A stretch of DNA of 35,700 bases from Candidatus Pacearchaeota archaeon (GTDB lineage Archaea > Nanoarchaeota > Nanoarchaeia > Pacearchaeales > GW2011-AR1), in assembly GCA_002690445.1 (NCBI GenBank), contig NZER01000420.1, forward strand, positions 1-35,700. Reading direction: 5' to 3'. Every line of letters begins with the position of its first letter. Position 1 is the first letter of the stretch. The notes below the pieces were generated by a model, which saw only the letters and a list, made by a program, of their open reading frames with translations, searched no databases and had not been told where the DNA came from. Position numbers and translations under genes: made by a program. Shown here in pieces: positions 1 to 9,329 of the stretch.

Positions 1-684
1 GAACAGGTTTCCAGTTGCCACGGATGGTGTGGTGTCAGACGATCCAAATGTGACGAATGTTTCGCTTGGACCAGAAAATGCCGCCGCACCGGCAACGTGA
101 AGCATACAGTCAGGGCTGGTGGTTCCAATTCCGACATTCCCAGAAGGCTTAACAGCAAGTGATACCGCGCCCGAATCGGCACATCGGACGCCTATATAGT
201 CATCGGTGTGGTACATCAACTCACCACCGGGATCGCCGCCAGAATCAACACCGACTTGGACGATGCCCTGCGAGAGTGAAGCAGTGGCAAGAGCGAACGA
301 TCCGATCCCGATGACATCGAGGACTTGCGCGGGATCTGTTGTCCCAACGCCAACCTTTCCATCAGGCTTAACCACAAATGACAGAGCACCCGAGTCGGCA
401 CAACGAAGGCCGATGTAATCATCCGTGTGGTACACCACCTCGCCGCCGGGATCACCACCTGAGTCAATGCCAACCCGGACGATGCCTTGGGATTGTGACG
501 TGTCAGCACCTGCAAACGATCCGATGCCAACAACATCCAGTGTTTCTGCGGGGCTGGTCGTTCCAATGCCGACCCGGTTGTTGGTTTCATCAACAGATAG
601 CGTACCCTCATCAACGTCAAGATCAGGAAAAACAGCAACACCACCCGATGGCCCACCCGGAAAACTAGGATACTTAATGCCCAT
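1..684 (-). CDS. Tail fibre or spike protein, N-terminal part (runs off left edge)
   Basis: The frame is open for 228 codons from the ATG at 684 to the window edge, with no stop, so the C-terminus lies outside. The start overlaps the stop of the upstream gene as TGATG. After a short Gly/Pro-rich N-terminus the protein has two 73-residue repeats (residues 38-110 and 111-183) and the start of a third. Each unit opens with a V-G-I/V-G-T-T-x-P-x-x-x-L-D/H-V motif. This motif is common in trimeric fibre shafts that end in a self-cleaving chaperone domain (peptidase S74 type), but no such domain is visible here. The likely role is host-surface recognition at the virion tail. The call as a fibre is inferred from the repeat motif and the position at the end of the virion operon. 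Confidence 0.75.
   Translation of the reverse strand, partial: MGIKYPSFPGGPSGGVAVFPDLDVDEGTLSVDETNNRVGIGTTSPAETLDVVGIGSFAGADTSQSQGIVRVGIDSGGDPGGEVVYHTDDYIGLRCADSGALSFVVKPDGKVGVGTTDPAQVLDVIGIGSFALATASLSQGIVQVGVDSGGDPGGELMYHTDDYIGVRCADSGAVSLAVKPSGNVGIGTTSPDCMLHVAGAAAFSGPSETFVTFGSSDTTPSVATGNLF
136..573 (-). repeat. Tandem 219-bp coding repeat in the fibre gene
   Basis: Two consecutive 73-codon units (573-355 and 354-136) encode near-identical protein. Both contain D-S-G-G-D-P-G-G-E followed by Y-H-T-D-D-Y-I-G and C-A-D-S-G-A. A third unit begins at 135 and diverges after about 15 residues. Many differences between the units are at third codon positions or conservative, which suggests selection on the protein. 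Confidence 0.85.
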
Positions 685-1070
685 CAGCTACCTCGTGCTT
701 TTTTAAACCAGAACTCGTAGTTACCGTCATTATCAGAAGAGCTATCAAAGCCAGGACGAAAATAGAGTTTCCCATCGGCTGCTACTAAACAGGGAATAGG
801 AGTTGCAAAGACATCGTTAATGGGTTCATCTACAGTGGATGAACTATAGCCTAATCTTTCATTGATATCTTCACTTGTCCAAGCTGCCGTCTGCCCGAGT
901 CTATGTGCATAGTTATTGCCTGTTCCTCCTGTCTGAACATAATGAAAAGACACAAGTAACCAGACTGTTGGAGAATCCGCTACTGGTAACTGTAGAGTGG
1001 TTTCTTCACTGGTTCCCACATTGGTGTGAGTACCAGCTACCCGAAAATATGTTGCTTCAGAACGGCCCAT
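684..1070 (-). CDS. Small virion-associated protein of unknown function (128 aa)
   Basis: The 128-aa product is polar and rich in Thr, Ser and Gly, with alternating hydrophobic stretches that suggest a beta-sandwich. It has no membrane segment and no recognised motif. The start at 1070 is well supported by AGGAGG five bases upstream on the minus strand. Its stop overlaps the fibre start as TGATG, so the two are probably translationally coupled. Position next to the fibre suggests a fibre-associated or head-surface structural protein, but this is inference from context only. Confidence 0.6.
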   Translation of the reverse strand: MGRSEATYFRVAGTHTNVGTSEETTLQLPVADSPTVWLLVSFHYVQTGGTGNNYAHRLGQTAAWTSEDINERLGYSSSTVDEPINDVFATPIPCLVAADGKLYFRPGFDSSSDNDGNYEFWFKKARGS

Positions 1071-1092
1071 AGTTGCCTCCTATGTTGGATGA

Positions 1093-1521
1093 CTACTCGA
1101 TACCGACTGAATGTGCTGGAGCAAGAAGTACAGCACCTGCAGAAGAGTCTTTCGCTACAACATTTCCAATGACCATCGCAGCACTTCCGGCAGAAACACC
1201 CCAGCCTCCAGCCGTATCGGAAAGATAAACAGGGTAGCCAATAGCAGTTGCGGAATTGGTATCAACACCAGTAACGAGTTTATGGCTTACGACACGGATT
1301 GGTTCACCTGTGGCTGCAGCATGATCAGCAACTCCCAGCATACCCAGATGTCGTCCTGCGGTATCGGCATCGGCTGTACGGAAAGAGATTTTATCTCCCG
1401 AGTATCCCATGGCTTGTACGATATCATTTGCAGCAATTGCGCCGACAGCAGTACCGATAAAGGATCCGTGGTAGCCAGTACCATGTTGGGGTTCAAGATG
1501 GTCAGGTTTAATATGGGGCAT
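1093..1521 (-). CDS. Decoration-like virion protein, paralogue A (142 aa)
   Basis: This 142-aa protein is clearly related along its whole length to the next gene upstream (1556-1969). Both start M-P-x-I-K-P, then share H-G near residue 20, S-G-D near 43, G-x-L-x-V-A-D-H-A around 63, G-x-P-V-Y-L-S in the second half, and V-L-L-A-P near the end. The pattern of short beta strands with G-V-A-x-H-A resembles small capsid-stabilising proteins of the DUF2190 kind, though that assignment is from memory of the fold and not proven. The SD is GAAGGAGA, seven bases before the ATG. The gene lies far from the capsid genes and next to the fibre, so a role on the tail or as a head fibre base is also possible. 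Confidence 0.6.
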   Translation of the reverse strand: MPHIKPDHLEPQHGTGYHGSFIGTAVGAIAANDIVQAMGYSGDKISFRTADADTAGRHLGMLGVADHAAATGEPIRVVSHKLVTGVDTNSATAIGYPVYLSDTAGGWGVSAGSAAMVIGNVVAKDSSAGAVLLAPAHSVGIE

Positions 1522-1555
1522 GTGAGAATCTCCTTCTCTACTGAATTAGTGCAGC

Positions 1556-1969
1556 CTAAGTATACGTTACATTGGGCGCGAGTAGAACACCTTTGCCCTC
1601 TTCTAATTGAATAACAGTTCCGATCTGTTTTTTCCCTACTTTGGGGGCAGATAGTGTCCAGCCACCTGTGCGACTAAGATAAACCGGATCTCCAGTTTTT
1701 CCTTTTTGTGTTTCCATTTCTACAACAGCATAAGATAAACAGCGAACTGAAGCATTGGCCTCTGTTGCATGATCGGCAACTGCAAGGAAACCATTATATA
1801 GACTTTTCTTGCGCGAAGAAGCGGGCGAAACCACAAATCGATCTCCACTTCGGCCAACTACAATAACAACTTGGTCTTTCTCAAGTGCTTCTGTAGACTG
1901 CCCGCCGATGGCTCCGTGGTGGCCTTTATCCCTTTGTGGGTACAGGTATTGGGGTTTAATTTTTGGCAT
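1556..1969 (-). CDS. Decoration-like virion protein, paralogue B (137 aa)
   Basis: The protein has 137 aa and is the tandem paralogue of the 142-aa protein at 1093-1521, with the same M-P-x-I-K-P start, a V-A-D-H-A core and a V-L-L-A-P end. It differs by a more basic middle (S-S-R-K-K-S) and lacks the Ala-rich strand of its sister. The SD GAGAGG lies about seven bases before the ATG at 1969. It is the first gene after the 2,422-aa gene, after a 91-bp gap. Function as a capsid or tail surface protein is inferred from the DUF2190-like pattern and the neighbourhood. Confidence 0.6.
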   Translation of the reverse strand: MPKIKPQYLYPQRDKGHHGAIGGQSTEALEKDQVVIVVGRSGDRFVVSPASSRKKSLYNGFLAVADHATEANASVRCLSYAVVEMETQKGKTGDPVYLSRTGGWTLSAPKVGKKQIGTVIQLEEGKGVLLAPNVTYT

Positions 1970-2060
1970 CGAGTTTCCTCTCTTACGGGACTATGCCCGC
2001 CTGAATTTTCAGGTATGTGTATTTGTTGTTTAGAGTATCACTAAATAAGAATTCGTCACA
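1970..2060. other. Short intergenic gap with two inverted repeats
   Basis: This is one of the few real gaps in the leftward operon. It holds a short palindrome at 2000-2013 (CCTGAATTTTCAGG) and a TTTAG/CTAAA inverted repeat at 2029-2045. Neither is followed by a U-tract in the transcribed direction, so neither is called a terminator. A processing site or weak internal promoter is possible. Confidence 0.35.
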
Positions 2061-5000
2061 CTATTCCTTTTCTTCTCCCTCTACTAGTTCTCGTCCTTTC
2101 TCCATATAGTATTCTTCTCTCTCCGCGTGGCTGGGTAGCCCACCATAGTCTTCCCAATTTATCTTTCTTGTTTCTGATATCTGTGCCTGGACATCCGTTA
2201 TAGAGTATTTCTTATATTCTTGAGGCTGGCTCAGGGGCATACCCACTCTAAGGGCTGCTACTTCGATTGGAAGAGGCTTTGCAATTCCTGAATATACACC
2301 CATAAAATGTGTCAGACCCTTTGTAATGTCGCCCATCTCACCCGATGCAAAGGCTTTTTTCATATAAGGATTATCGTAATATGCAGCGTTAAGGGTTCCC
2401 ATTAATTCTGGTCCGAGAACAGGGCACATACGAACAGCCAGAGTAGAGCCAGCATCCATCATAGGTTGATTATCGTCGTTACGACGTATATTCCCCTCTC
2501 CTTTAACGAGTTTAAAGAAAGCATGTTCGGCTGGGTTCAATCGTAATTCTTTAGCGACATAGGATCCTCCAACATCCCATTTGAATGTATTCTGTATGGC
2601 TTGTTGGATCGCTACTTTATGGTACGGGTAATAAGTATCTAAGACTGGTCCCCAGAAACGTTCTTCCCAATCGGGAGCAAGTTTATCCCCTTCCCCAGCT
2701 ATCTTTGCGAGTGTGCCTGCAAGGCCCACACCAAAAGCATTCCATAGATCCATGGAATCTAAGAGGGTCAACCGTGGCATCATGTACCCTTTATACTGAT
2801 AATGCCTACCACGAGTATTCAAATAATGCTGCTGCTCAACTTCATCTGTACGAGTAGCATATAAAAACGGATTACCATGTGCCCAGCCTGATGGCATAAA
2901 CCGTGCGAGTTCGTCCATTTGCTGTTGTTCATTCTCATATGGATGCCGACGATCAGCACCAACACCTGGATCCACAAGCAGTGGGAGCGCATCTCGAAAA
3001 GTGTATTGCTGGTGAATACGCTTCATTTTAGACGTGCCCATCATAGCATCTTTAAGACCTTTGCCTGGACGAACAAAGGGTTCTGTCACTGCGGTTAATG
3101 CCTGTTTCATAGCGAGTTTATAAAAGCGATAAAACGGCATCACTTTCCAGAACCAGAAGCCCATCTCAAAGTCAGTGAGAGCGTGTTTCCAATCATAGAG
3201 CGCATCTTTCACTAATCGAGCAGCTTCTGCTGGTTTATGCCCCTGTTGGATCATATCCATGTATAAATTAGCTCGTTGACGCTGCTGGGTGTAAGTGGCA
3301 AACCAGCTAATATCATCCTGCCAATTACCCATTACTTTATGTAATTTGTCAGGAACCTCACCAAGGAGACCCCCTATTGTACGTCCCCCTAAAACCGTAT
3401 GAAAATGGTTTAGCAAATCCTCACGAACCATTGTGTCCAGTACACCTTGTTCGATCATCTGGTCCATGACACGCTTATTGGGAATAACCTGCCCATGTTT
3501 TGTGACGAGAACTCCACCCGGTTCTCGCCAAACCTTCTGGGCTGCTGGATTAAGCAGTGCATTGCTAATGCTACCCAAGACTGGTGTACGCATCATGCCT
3601 GGTACATGTGTCTGGATCTGTTTTTCGATGCCTTTTTGGATTTTCCATAGATGCTTATTCCAGGAAGGTATACCTGCAAGAAGCTGAAAACTAGTCTTTG
3701 TAGCTTGTCCGATACCTTGCTCAAACCAGATCTGAGAAAAATCCCCAATGAAATTGTTATACCAGTATTTGGGCCGTGGGATTATGAGTCCAGTAATAAT
3801 GGATGTTCGCCACAATCGACTAATGTTCCACTGTTTACCCCAATAGAAAATCTCTTCAGGTGTCCGTGCTCGTGCAAAGTTTTCCCCCATTTCCATGGTT
3901 ACCTTTGCCATAGATGCATCGATCTCCGAAGCTATAGCATCCGGTGCGTGCATCATTCTTCCAGAATCATCTGCACCTGTTTCAATGAACTTGGTTAATC
4001 GAGTCATCTCCTTTCGGGTAGTCTTTGCGCTTTTTACTACTTCCTGAGAATATGGAATTCCATAACGATTCAGAACTCGCGCAACTTGAGTAATGCCCTT
4101 AGTAGGCATTTGCTGAAGAGTTGTTGGTTTATACTTGTATCCCTCTTCCCCTAATTCCATTTCTAGTTTTCTACCAAGACGGGGTTGGAGAGCAGGTTCT
4201 GTTACTTTGGCATATTCGTGCGAAAGGAAGAAGTTTAAATTCGTAGCTTCTTCTGGAGATATATATCCTTGAACAGCCCGTTCAAGTAGTGTATTGACCC
4301 GTCGTTGGATGGCTGCTTGCGATGCTGCTAACGCACCCATGGCAAGAGAGCGTGCTGGAATAGTTTCGGTTCTCACAATCTCATCGCCAACTTTGGTGAT
4401 GTATGGGCCAACGGGTGTTGCATGTTTATAAGCTGCTTTTTGCGATCTACGCGCAGCAGTTTTTGCCGCTTCTTTTGGCCGTCTTAGAATAATCTTACCT
4501 GTATATTTACCCATACTTTCTGAGAAAGCTTTAAAAGTCTTAGCATTTCCCATAATGAGATCGTAAGCATGGAAATAGAAATCCATTGCTTCCGATGGAG
4601 CAATATTTACATTATGCGGTAAATGCATACGGGAAAGAGCAATGAGAGGATTGCCCCGTGTGAGTATACCCTCTACATCTGTCGCTATCTCGCTACTTGC
4701 TTTTGAAGCTTCATAGCGTATTCCCCCCCGCTTCACTTCTAGCTCATTGATATCTTTACTGATCTTACCAATTTTTTCATGGCGTTTAGTACCAGGTTTG
4801 GGAGAAGGTGGTTTCGCTCGTAGTAGTTCCCTTTGGTTTCTTTTTTTAGTGATTAATTCGTTTATACGTTTAAGCGCTCCGCTTAAGCCATCAATATTAT
4901 CCTGGAGTTTGGTTGCTTTTGTATGTAGCGTTTTGAGGCGGGGATCTGTACGCATGTGTGAACGAGCATCTTCCCAGAATCCATGAAGACGGGTATGATC

Positions 5001-8000
5001 ACCCCTCATTCCAAATCCTTCTCCATCTACATAACTATAAAGTTTATCGCGGAAGTATTGTGCTCGTTCACCTTCAGACATCTTTCGCGATTCTTTATCT
5101 GCGTATCTAGCAAGCCAATAGAACTCATCATCGAAACGATCTCGTAAGTGATGATCTGCTTTGAGAGCATCAAGAACTGCTTCAGATGTTTTACCGATTT
5201 CAGCTACTATTGGATCCGATGCTTGCTTTAGAGCTACCATCCTACGTTTAAAAGCATCCCCCCAGCTTGTGGACTTACCTAGATCTGGATCAAATTTAGC
5301 GAGGTCAAAAGCTTCAACAAAAGAGATTGCACCCGCATCAGGATGAACTTCTTTGCGTGCTCTTTCCAAATACTGAGGACTTTGCTGAAGTTTCCATACT
5401 TCATCAGAAGTCAATTTCATGCTTCTTATGCCATCTCGACTTTTCTTGAGTATCTGTAATAAGATATCGCCAGCCTCACCCCCCATTGTCCCTATCACAT
5501 CAGTAGTACCTGGTAAGAAATATGGTCGAGCTACATGGCTTACTGCATCCCAGCCATAGGTTTGTCGGAGATGTGAATCGAATTTTTCTGGATTAATAAT
5601 CCGTTCGCCCTGCTCCAGTTTACGCACAGTAGCCGACGATAGGATGTCCTCGAATTTTTTGGGGCCTTTGGGCAAGCGATGTTTGGCGGCATACCCGCGT
5701 CGAATATTCTTTGCAGCATTTCGAAATGCTTGTTTCCATCCATTTGCTATGGCGTTTTCTTTTATTAATTGAAGCCGTGTATTGATAAGATCCTGGAGTT
5801 TTTTTATCTCCGCTTTTGCAGGATCTTTTTTGAGCATTTTACGGTACGTCTTCTCGCTTTTCTTGGCTTTTTTCCCTGCTCGGGCAACTGCTTTTTCTAA
5901 CTTCCTCTCTTTGGCTACAATCCATCCAAATTGTTCAGGAGTAATAAAACGAGATAATCCTGCTTCTTCTACCCACAACTTACGGATCATTTTTATACCC
6001 TCTTCATTGATCCCTGCATCTGTTTGAACGTATCTACCCGAAGAAGTAGCTCTACCCCCTACTGTTTGAGTTGGTCCATTGAGTTTTGATCCAATAATAG
6101 TAAGTTGCGCGTCAATTGCTTCTCTTGCTAGCTCTAGTTGTTTTTGTTTTGGTCCAACTTTATGGAGCTTCTTGGATATTTTTTGCATCCGTGAAAATAC
6201 TGTTTCGACGTAGCTACCGTCTATCTCTACATATGGCTTTGTTAATCTAGCGGCATCTTGAGGGATCTGTTTTGCGTAATATATAGCTTGAGCTTTGTCA
6301 TCCTCCCTAAATGCCTTCTTCTTTTTGAGTAGTTTCCTTACTGCCGTATCTAATGTTCCTAATTTTCCATCCCAATCAATATTAGCTCGTTTCAAGATAA
6401 TTTTTAGATTATCTTCCATAGTGGCAAGACGCGTTGTTGTATTCAGAAATTCTTCTTCAGCAGCAGCATACGCATCAAGATCAGGCCCATGTTCTTCACG
6501 GATTTTAGCTAATTTCTTATCAACATCTGTGAGAGCCTCTTGATGTTTTGCTAATGCATTGGTCAATTCAGCGTATTCTTTAGAAACAGCCGCTTCACCT
6601 GTTCTATAGGATCTTAATACTTCTTCAGCGTGCATATGTTCAAGAGTATCGCGAAGAAACCGTGCTCTGCGGATAGATATTTGATGTTCTATGAATGTGG
6701 CACGTTGGAGAGGAGTTGCACCCCTCTTCGCTAATTCCTCTTCCATCTCTTTAATTGCTGTTTCTGTAGAACGGATATCTTCAGCATCTAAAAGTTGGCG
6801 AGAAGGGACATTTGCTGTACCTTTGAAAGTCTTGCTATCAACTACCGTTTCCCATTTATCACCTTTACGTGTATAAATAGCCCCAGTTGCTGTTTCGAAC
6901 TGATCCCCTGGTCTTGTTACCGCTAAGATTTCTTTTTCTAATTTTACGTATTCCTTTTCAAGATCGGCCAGTGCCAATTCTTCACCCTTATCGTCTAGAA
7001 TCCCTTTCTTCTTATAATATTCTTTGCGTCTAGTAAGGAATTGGACAACATTCTCAGCACTCGTAAGATGTTTACCTGGAAGTCGGTGCGGAGGTACATG
7101 CATACCCAGTTCTTTCGCCACTTCAGCAACAGCCATTTCTGATTTACGAACTGCTTCCGTATAGGCATCTGTCTGAAGAGTTACATCATTTAGAAAGCCG
7201 TTTACAATTGCATGATCTTTCTCAATGAGAGGTGCTATCCTTCGTCCGGTTTCACCAGATTCTTTGAGCTTTCTTATAGCCTCGCCCATTCCTAAGTTTT
7301 CTACGTCTAGCTGCAGCTTTTCAAGTAACTTTGGTAATAGAACCTGTTCCTTACGTATGGTTCTATATTCTGCAATTATCTTATTTAGTTTACCTGAACC
7401 AGCAAATAAAGCCGTAAGAGGATCCCCTCCCAGTACAGGGAGAAACTCACCCGACCACCCCAATCCTGCACCACCTCTCCTAAACCATTCTACAGAATCA
7501 TCGCTAAGGTCCAGTGAACGTGCAAGATGGCCATAATAATCGGCCATGACATCAGCTAAAAGAACATGTTTCTGCATATTATCTAATAGGAATTTTACTT
7601 CTTCAGGATCTTCATACTGCCCCGCCATATTTCGGAGTATATTTTGTGTAGCACGGCCAACTAATTCGAGTCCTTTTCCTCGTGTTATTTCTCCGCGTTC
7701 ATCCGTAACCCGAGGTAAAACCTTCTTAGCCATGTATTCAGAACCCATAGCCTCGTGTGTTCTCATCATACCGGCGTACCATGACGAAACAAACGTCGAT
7801 GCCCATGCATCTAAGGGCCGTGCTCCTTGGTATTCACGAGCCGTTTCTGATTCATAGCGTACTGTAGCGGGCCACATCGAAGCCATGGGCATACCAATAA
7901 CAGTTTGCCCAGAATTCAGAATTGCACGTCCTACTCCAGTCCAGAATACACCGCCTTCCTCTAACACTGATTCTACACTTACCATTCCTACTTCTTGCCC

Positions 8001-9329
8001 TTTCCAACTAAGCGCAAAACTTGGATCCCCAGGAAGCGGTTTTATGAATTCCCGTACTTCTTCTTCTGTGGGGTATCCCATCAATTTGGCAAAATTCGCG
8101 TTTTCATGCCATTCTGCGAACATCTCGCGATCTCGATCCCATTCCGAAGCCCCCCAGACAAGTCCTTTCCCACCTAATTTGGCTCTACGGACATCCAGTA
8201 AAGCTGCTCTGTGGGCGCGTTCGTTTACATCGTCACGGATAGCAATCTCAGCTTGTCTTTCTTCTTCCGTTTTTCCTACTTTTAATTTGCCCAAATCCTC
8301 AAAAACTACACCCCCGAATTCATGGTCTAAGATCCAAGCTTGATGGGCGACATATAAGTTTTTCTCAAATTCTTTCTCGTTAACTATTCCACCAGGACCA
8401 ATTGGAATTGGTACATCGCCTGCAGCTATTGAAAGCCGCTCGCGGACAGCAGCTTCACCACTCTTCAGTTGTGCTTCGTAGCCACGACGTATAATCCCCT
8501 CAAACTCTTCTGGATCTTTTTGAGCAACATCTAATATAGACTTTTCCGGTATAAAAACGAATTCCTCATCCTTTGTGCGTCCTGCTATACCGCCCATTTC
8601 TGGTGTATAGTCTTCAGTACGAACTCGACGGAAATGCTTTTCTGGATCTTTTGCAGCTTCTTCGGAATCAACAGCAGACACCGCTGCTAATTTTCCCCTT
8701 GTCTCTGTCAAGATCTCCGACATCCTGTCTGTTTCATCTGAAGTTAAAGAATTCCAACCATCGTGGGTTATCCTATCCGCAAGATAGGTACCGCCTTCCT
8801 CGCCACTGATACGGAGCATATTTAGGATAGGACTCTCTGGGACCACTTTTTCAGGTTCTGCAGGTTCTACCGGCTTTACTAGTTTCTGGGGATCTACTCG
8901 GCTACCAGCATAGGGATAAGAGGCTGTGCCTGCCTCTACGTTCTTTACACCTTGTTCGGCTGTTTTATCAGCTATCCTTTTTATAATCGCTGCTGCTGCA
9001 GCAGGAGAGTCTTTAACTGCATTCATCACAGACAGCTTTACTCTAAAAGGCAATGTGGTATCTCTCCAAATTACTTTTTCCGATTCTCGGTTGTAAGCAT
9101 CGCCTTTTACCCAGGTTTTACCTGTACTCCTTAGAGTCTTAGGGTCATACTGATCATGGAGTTCATCTGGACTGAATTCCATTCCATGGCCAAGATACAT
9201 CTTGGTGTTCATTAGGCCCCATTTTCCCACATCGGAACCTGTAGGTTCCCACGTGAACTGAGCTTCTTCCTCTTCCGTACCTTTAGAATAGTCAGTGGGA
9301 TCTGGTGCAACTTTACCTTGTGTTGGCAT
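2061..9329 (-). CDS. Giant virion protein, putative internal/ejection protein (2,422 aa)
   Basis: The start chosen is the ATG at 9329, which overlaps the upstream stop as TAATG. An in-frame start 15 bases earlier is possible. The product is highly charged. Roughly residues 630-1500 are long Lys/Glu-rich helical stretches likely to form coiled coils. An aromatic segment with K-Y-W-Y-N-N-F-I-G-D lies near residue 1855, and another hydrophobic, aromatic stretch (G-F-W-F-W-K) near 2060. No muramidase, protease or polymerase motif was recognised, and the T7-like polymerase motifs expected of an N4-type virion RNA polymerase were not found. Size, position after the tail genes and pairing with a 940-aa protein fit the large internal proteins that podoviruses eject with their DNA. 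This role is inferred. Confidence 0.8.
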   Translation of the reverse strand: MPTQGKVAPDPTDYSKGTEEEEAQFTWEPTGSDVGKWGLMNTKMYLGHGMEFSPDELHDQYDPKTLRSTGKTWVKGDAYNRESEKVIWRDTTLPFRVKLSVMNAVKDSPAAAAAIIKRIADKTAEQGVKNVEAGTASYPYAGSRVDPQKLVKPVEPAEPEKVVPESPILNMLRISGEEGGTYLADRITHDGWNSLTSDETDRMSEILTETRGKLAAVSAVDSEEAAKDPEKHFRRVRTEDYTPEMGGIAGRTKDEEFVFIPEKSILDVAQKDPEEFEGIIRRGYEAQLKSGEAAVRERLSIAAGDVPIPIGPGGIVNEKEFEKNLYVAHQAWILDHEFGGVVFEDLGKLKVGKTEEERQAEIAIRDDVNERAHRAALLDVRRAKLGGKGLVWGASEWDRDREMFAEWHENANFAKLMGYPTEEEVREFIKPLPGDPSFALSWKGQEVGMVSVESVLEEGGVFWTGVGRAILNSGQTVIGMPMASMWPATVRYESETAREYQGARPLDAWASTFVSSWYAGMMRTHEAMGSEYMAKKVLPRVTDERGEITRGKGLELVGRATQNILRNMAGQYEDPEEVKFLLDNMQKHVLLADVMADYYGHLARSLDLSDDSVEWFRRGGAGLGWSGEFLPVLGGDPLTALFAGSGKLNKIIAEYRTIRKEQVLLPKLLEKLQLDVENLGMGEAIRKLKESGETGRRIAPLIEKDHAIVNGFLNDVTLQTDAYTEAVRKSEMAVAEVAKELGMHVPPHRLPGKHLTSAENVVQFLTRRKEYYKKKGILDDKGEELALADLEKEYVKLEKEILAVTRPGDQFETATGAIYTRKGDKWETVVDSKTFKGTANVPSRQLLDAEDIRSTETAIKEMEEELAKRGATPLQRATFIEHQISIRRARFLRDTLEHMHAEEVLRSYRTGEAAVSKEYAELTNALAKHQEALTDVDKKLAKIREEHGPDLDAYAAAEEEFLNTTTRLATMEDNLKIILKRANIDWDGKLGTLDTAVRKLLKKKKAFREDDKAQAIYYAKQIPQDAARLTKPYVEIDGSYVETVFSRMQKISKKLHKVGPKQKQLELAREAIDAQLTIIGSKLNGPTQTVGGRATSSGRYVQTDAGINEEGIKMIRKLWVEEAGLSRFITPEQFGWIVAKERKLEKAVARAGKKAKKSEKTYRKMLKKDPAKAEIKKLQDLINTRLQLIKENAIANGWKQAFRNAAKNIRRGYAAKHRLPKGPKKFEDILSSATVRKLEQGERIINPEKFDSHLRQTYGWDAVSHVARPYFLPGTTDVIGTMGGEAGDILLQILKKSRDGIRSMKLTSDEVWKLQQSPQYLERARKEVHPDAGAISFVEAFDLAKFDPDLGKSTSWGDAFKRRMVALKQASDPIVAEIGKTSEAVLDALKADHHLRDRFDDEFYWLARYADKESRKMSEGERAQYFRDKLYSYVDGEGFGMRGDHTRLHGFWEDARSHMRTDPRLKTLHTKATKLQDNIDGLSGALKRINELITKKRNQRELLRAKPPSPKPGTKRHEKIGKISKDINELEVKRGGIRYEASKASSEIATDVEGILTRGNPLIALSRMHLPHNVNIAPSEAMDFYFHAYDLIMGNAKTFKAFSESMGKYTGKIILRRPKEAAKTAARRSQKAAYKHATPVGPYITKVGDEIVRTETIPARSLAMGALAASQAAIQRRVNTLLERAVQGYISPEEATNLNFFLSHEYAKVTEPALQPRLGRKLEMELGEEGYKYKPTTLQQMPTKGITQVARVLNRYGIPYSQEVVKSAKTTRKEMTRLTKFIETGADDSGRMMHAPDAIASEIDASMAKVTMEMGENFARARTPEEIFYWGKQWNISRLWRTSIITGLIIPRPKYWYNNFIGDFSQIWFEQGIGQATKTSFQLLAGIPSWNKHLWKIQKGIEKQIQTHVPGMMRTPVLGSISNALLNPAAQKVWREPGGVLVTKHGQVIPNKRVMDQMIEQGVLDTMVREDLLNHFHTVLGGRTIGGLLGEVPDKLHKVMGNWQDDISWFATYTQQRQRANLYMDMIQQGHKPAEAARLVKDALYDWKHALTDFEMGFWFWKVMPFYRFYKLAMKQALTAVTEPFVRPGKGLKDAMMGTSKMKRIHQQYTFRDALPLLVDPGVGADRRHPYENEQQQMDELARFMPSGWAHGNPFLYATRTDEVEQQHYLNTRGRHYQYKGYMMPRLTLLDSMDLWNAFGVGLAGTLAKIAGEGDKLAPDWEERFWGPVLDTYYPYHKVAIQQAIQNTFKWDVGGSYVAKELRLNPAEHAFFKLVKGEGNIRRNDDNQPMMDAGSTLAVRMCPVLGPELMGTLNAAYYDNPYMKKAFASGEMGDITKGLTHFMGVYSGIAKPLPIEVAALRVGMPLSQPQEYKKYSITDVQAQISETRKINWEDYGGLPSHAEREEYYMEKGRELVEGEEKE

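Noticed and set aside
216..656. Complete-looking minus-strand ORF (146 aa) at the left edge
   Set aside because: It is out of frame with the open fibre frame, which contains clear repeats and the expected TGATG junction.
1111..1614. Plus-strand ORF (167 aa) opposite the decoration-like genes
   Set aside because: It spans two well-supported minus-strand genes with SDs, and its Cys/Ser-rich sequence is typical of an antisense shadow.
2061..9329. Giant protein as an N4-type virion RNA polymerase
   Set aside because: Size was suggestive, but I could not find the T7-like polymerase motifs. A profile search would be decisive.
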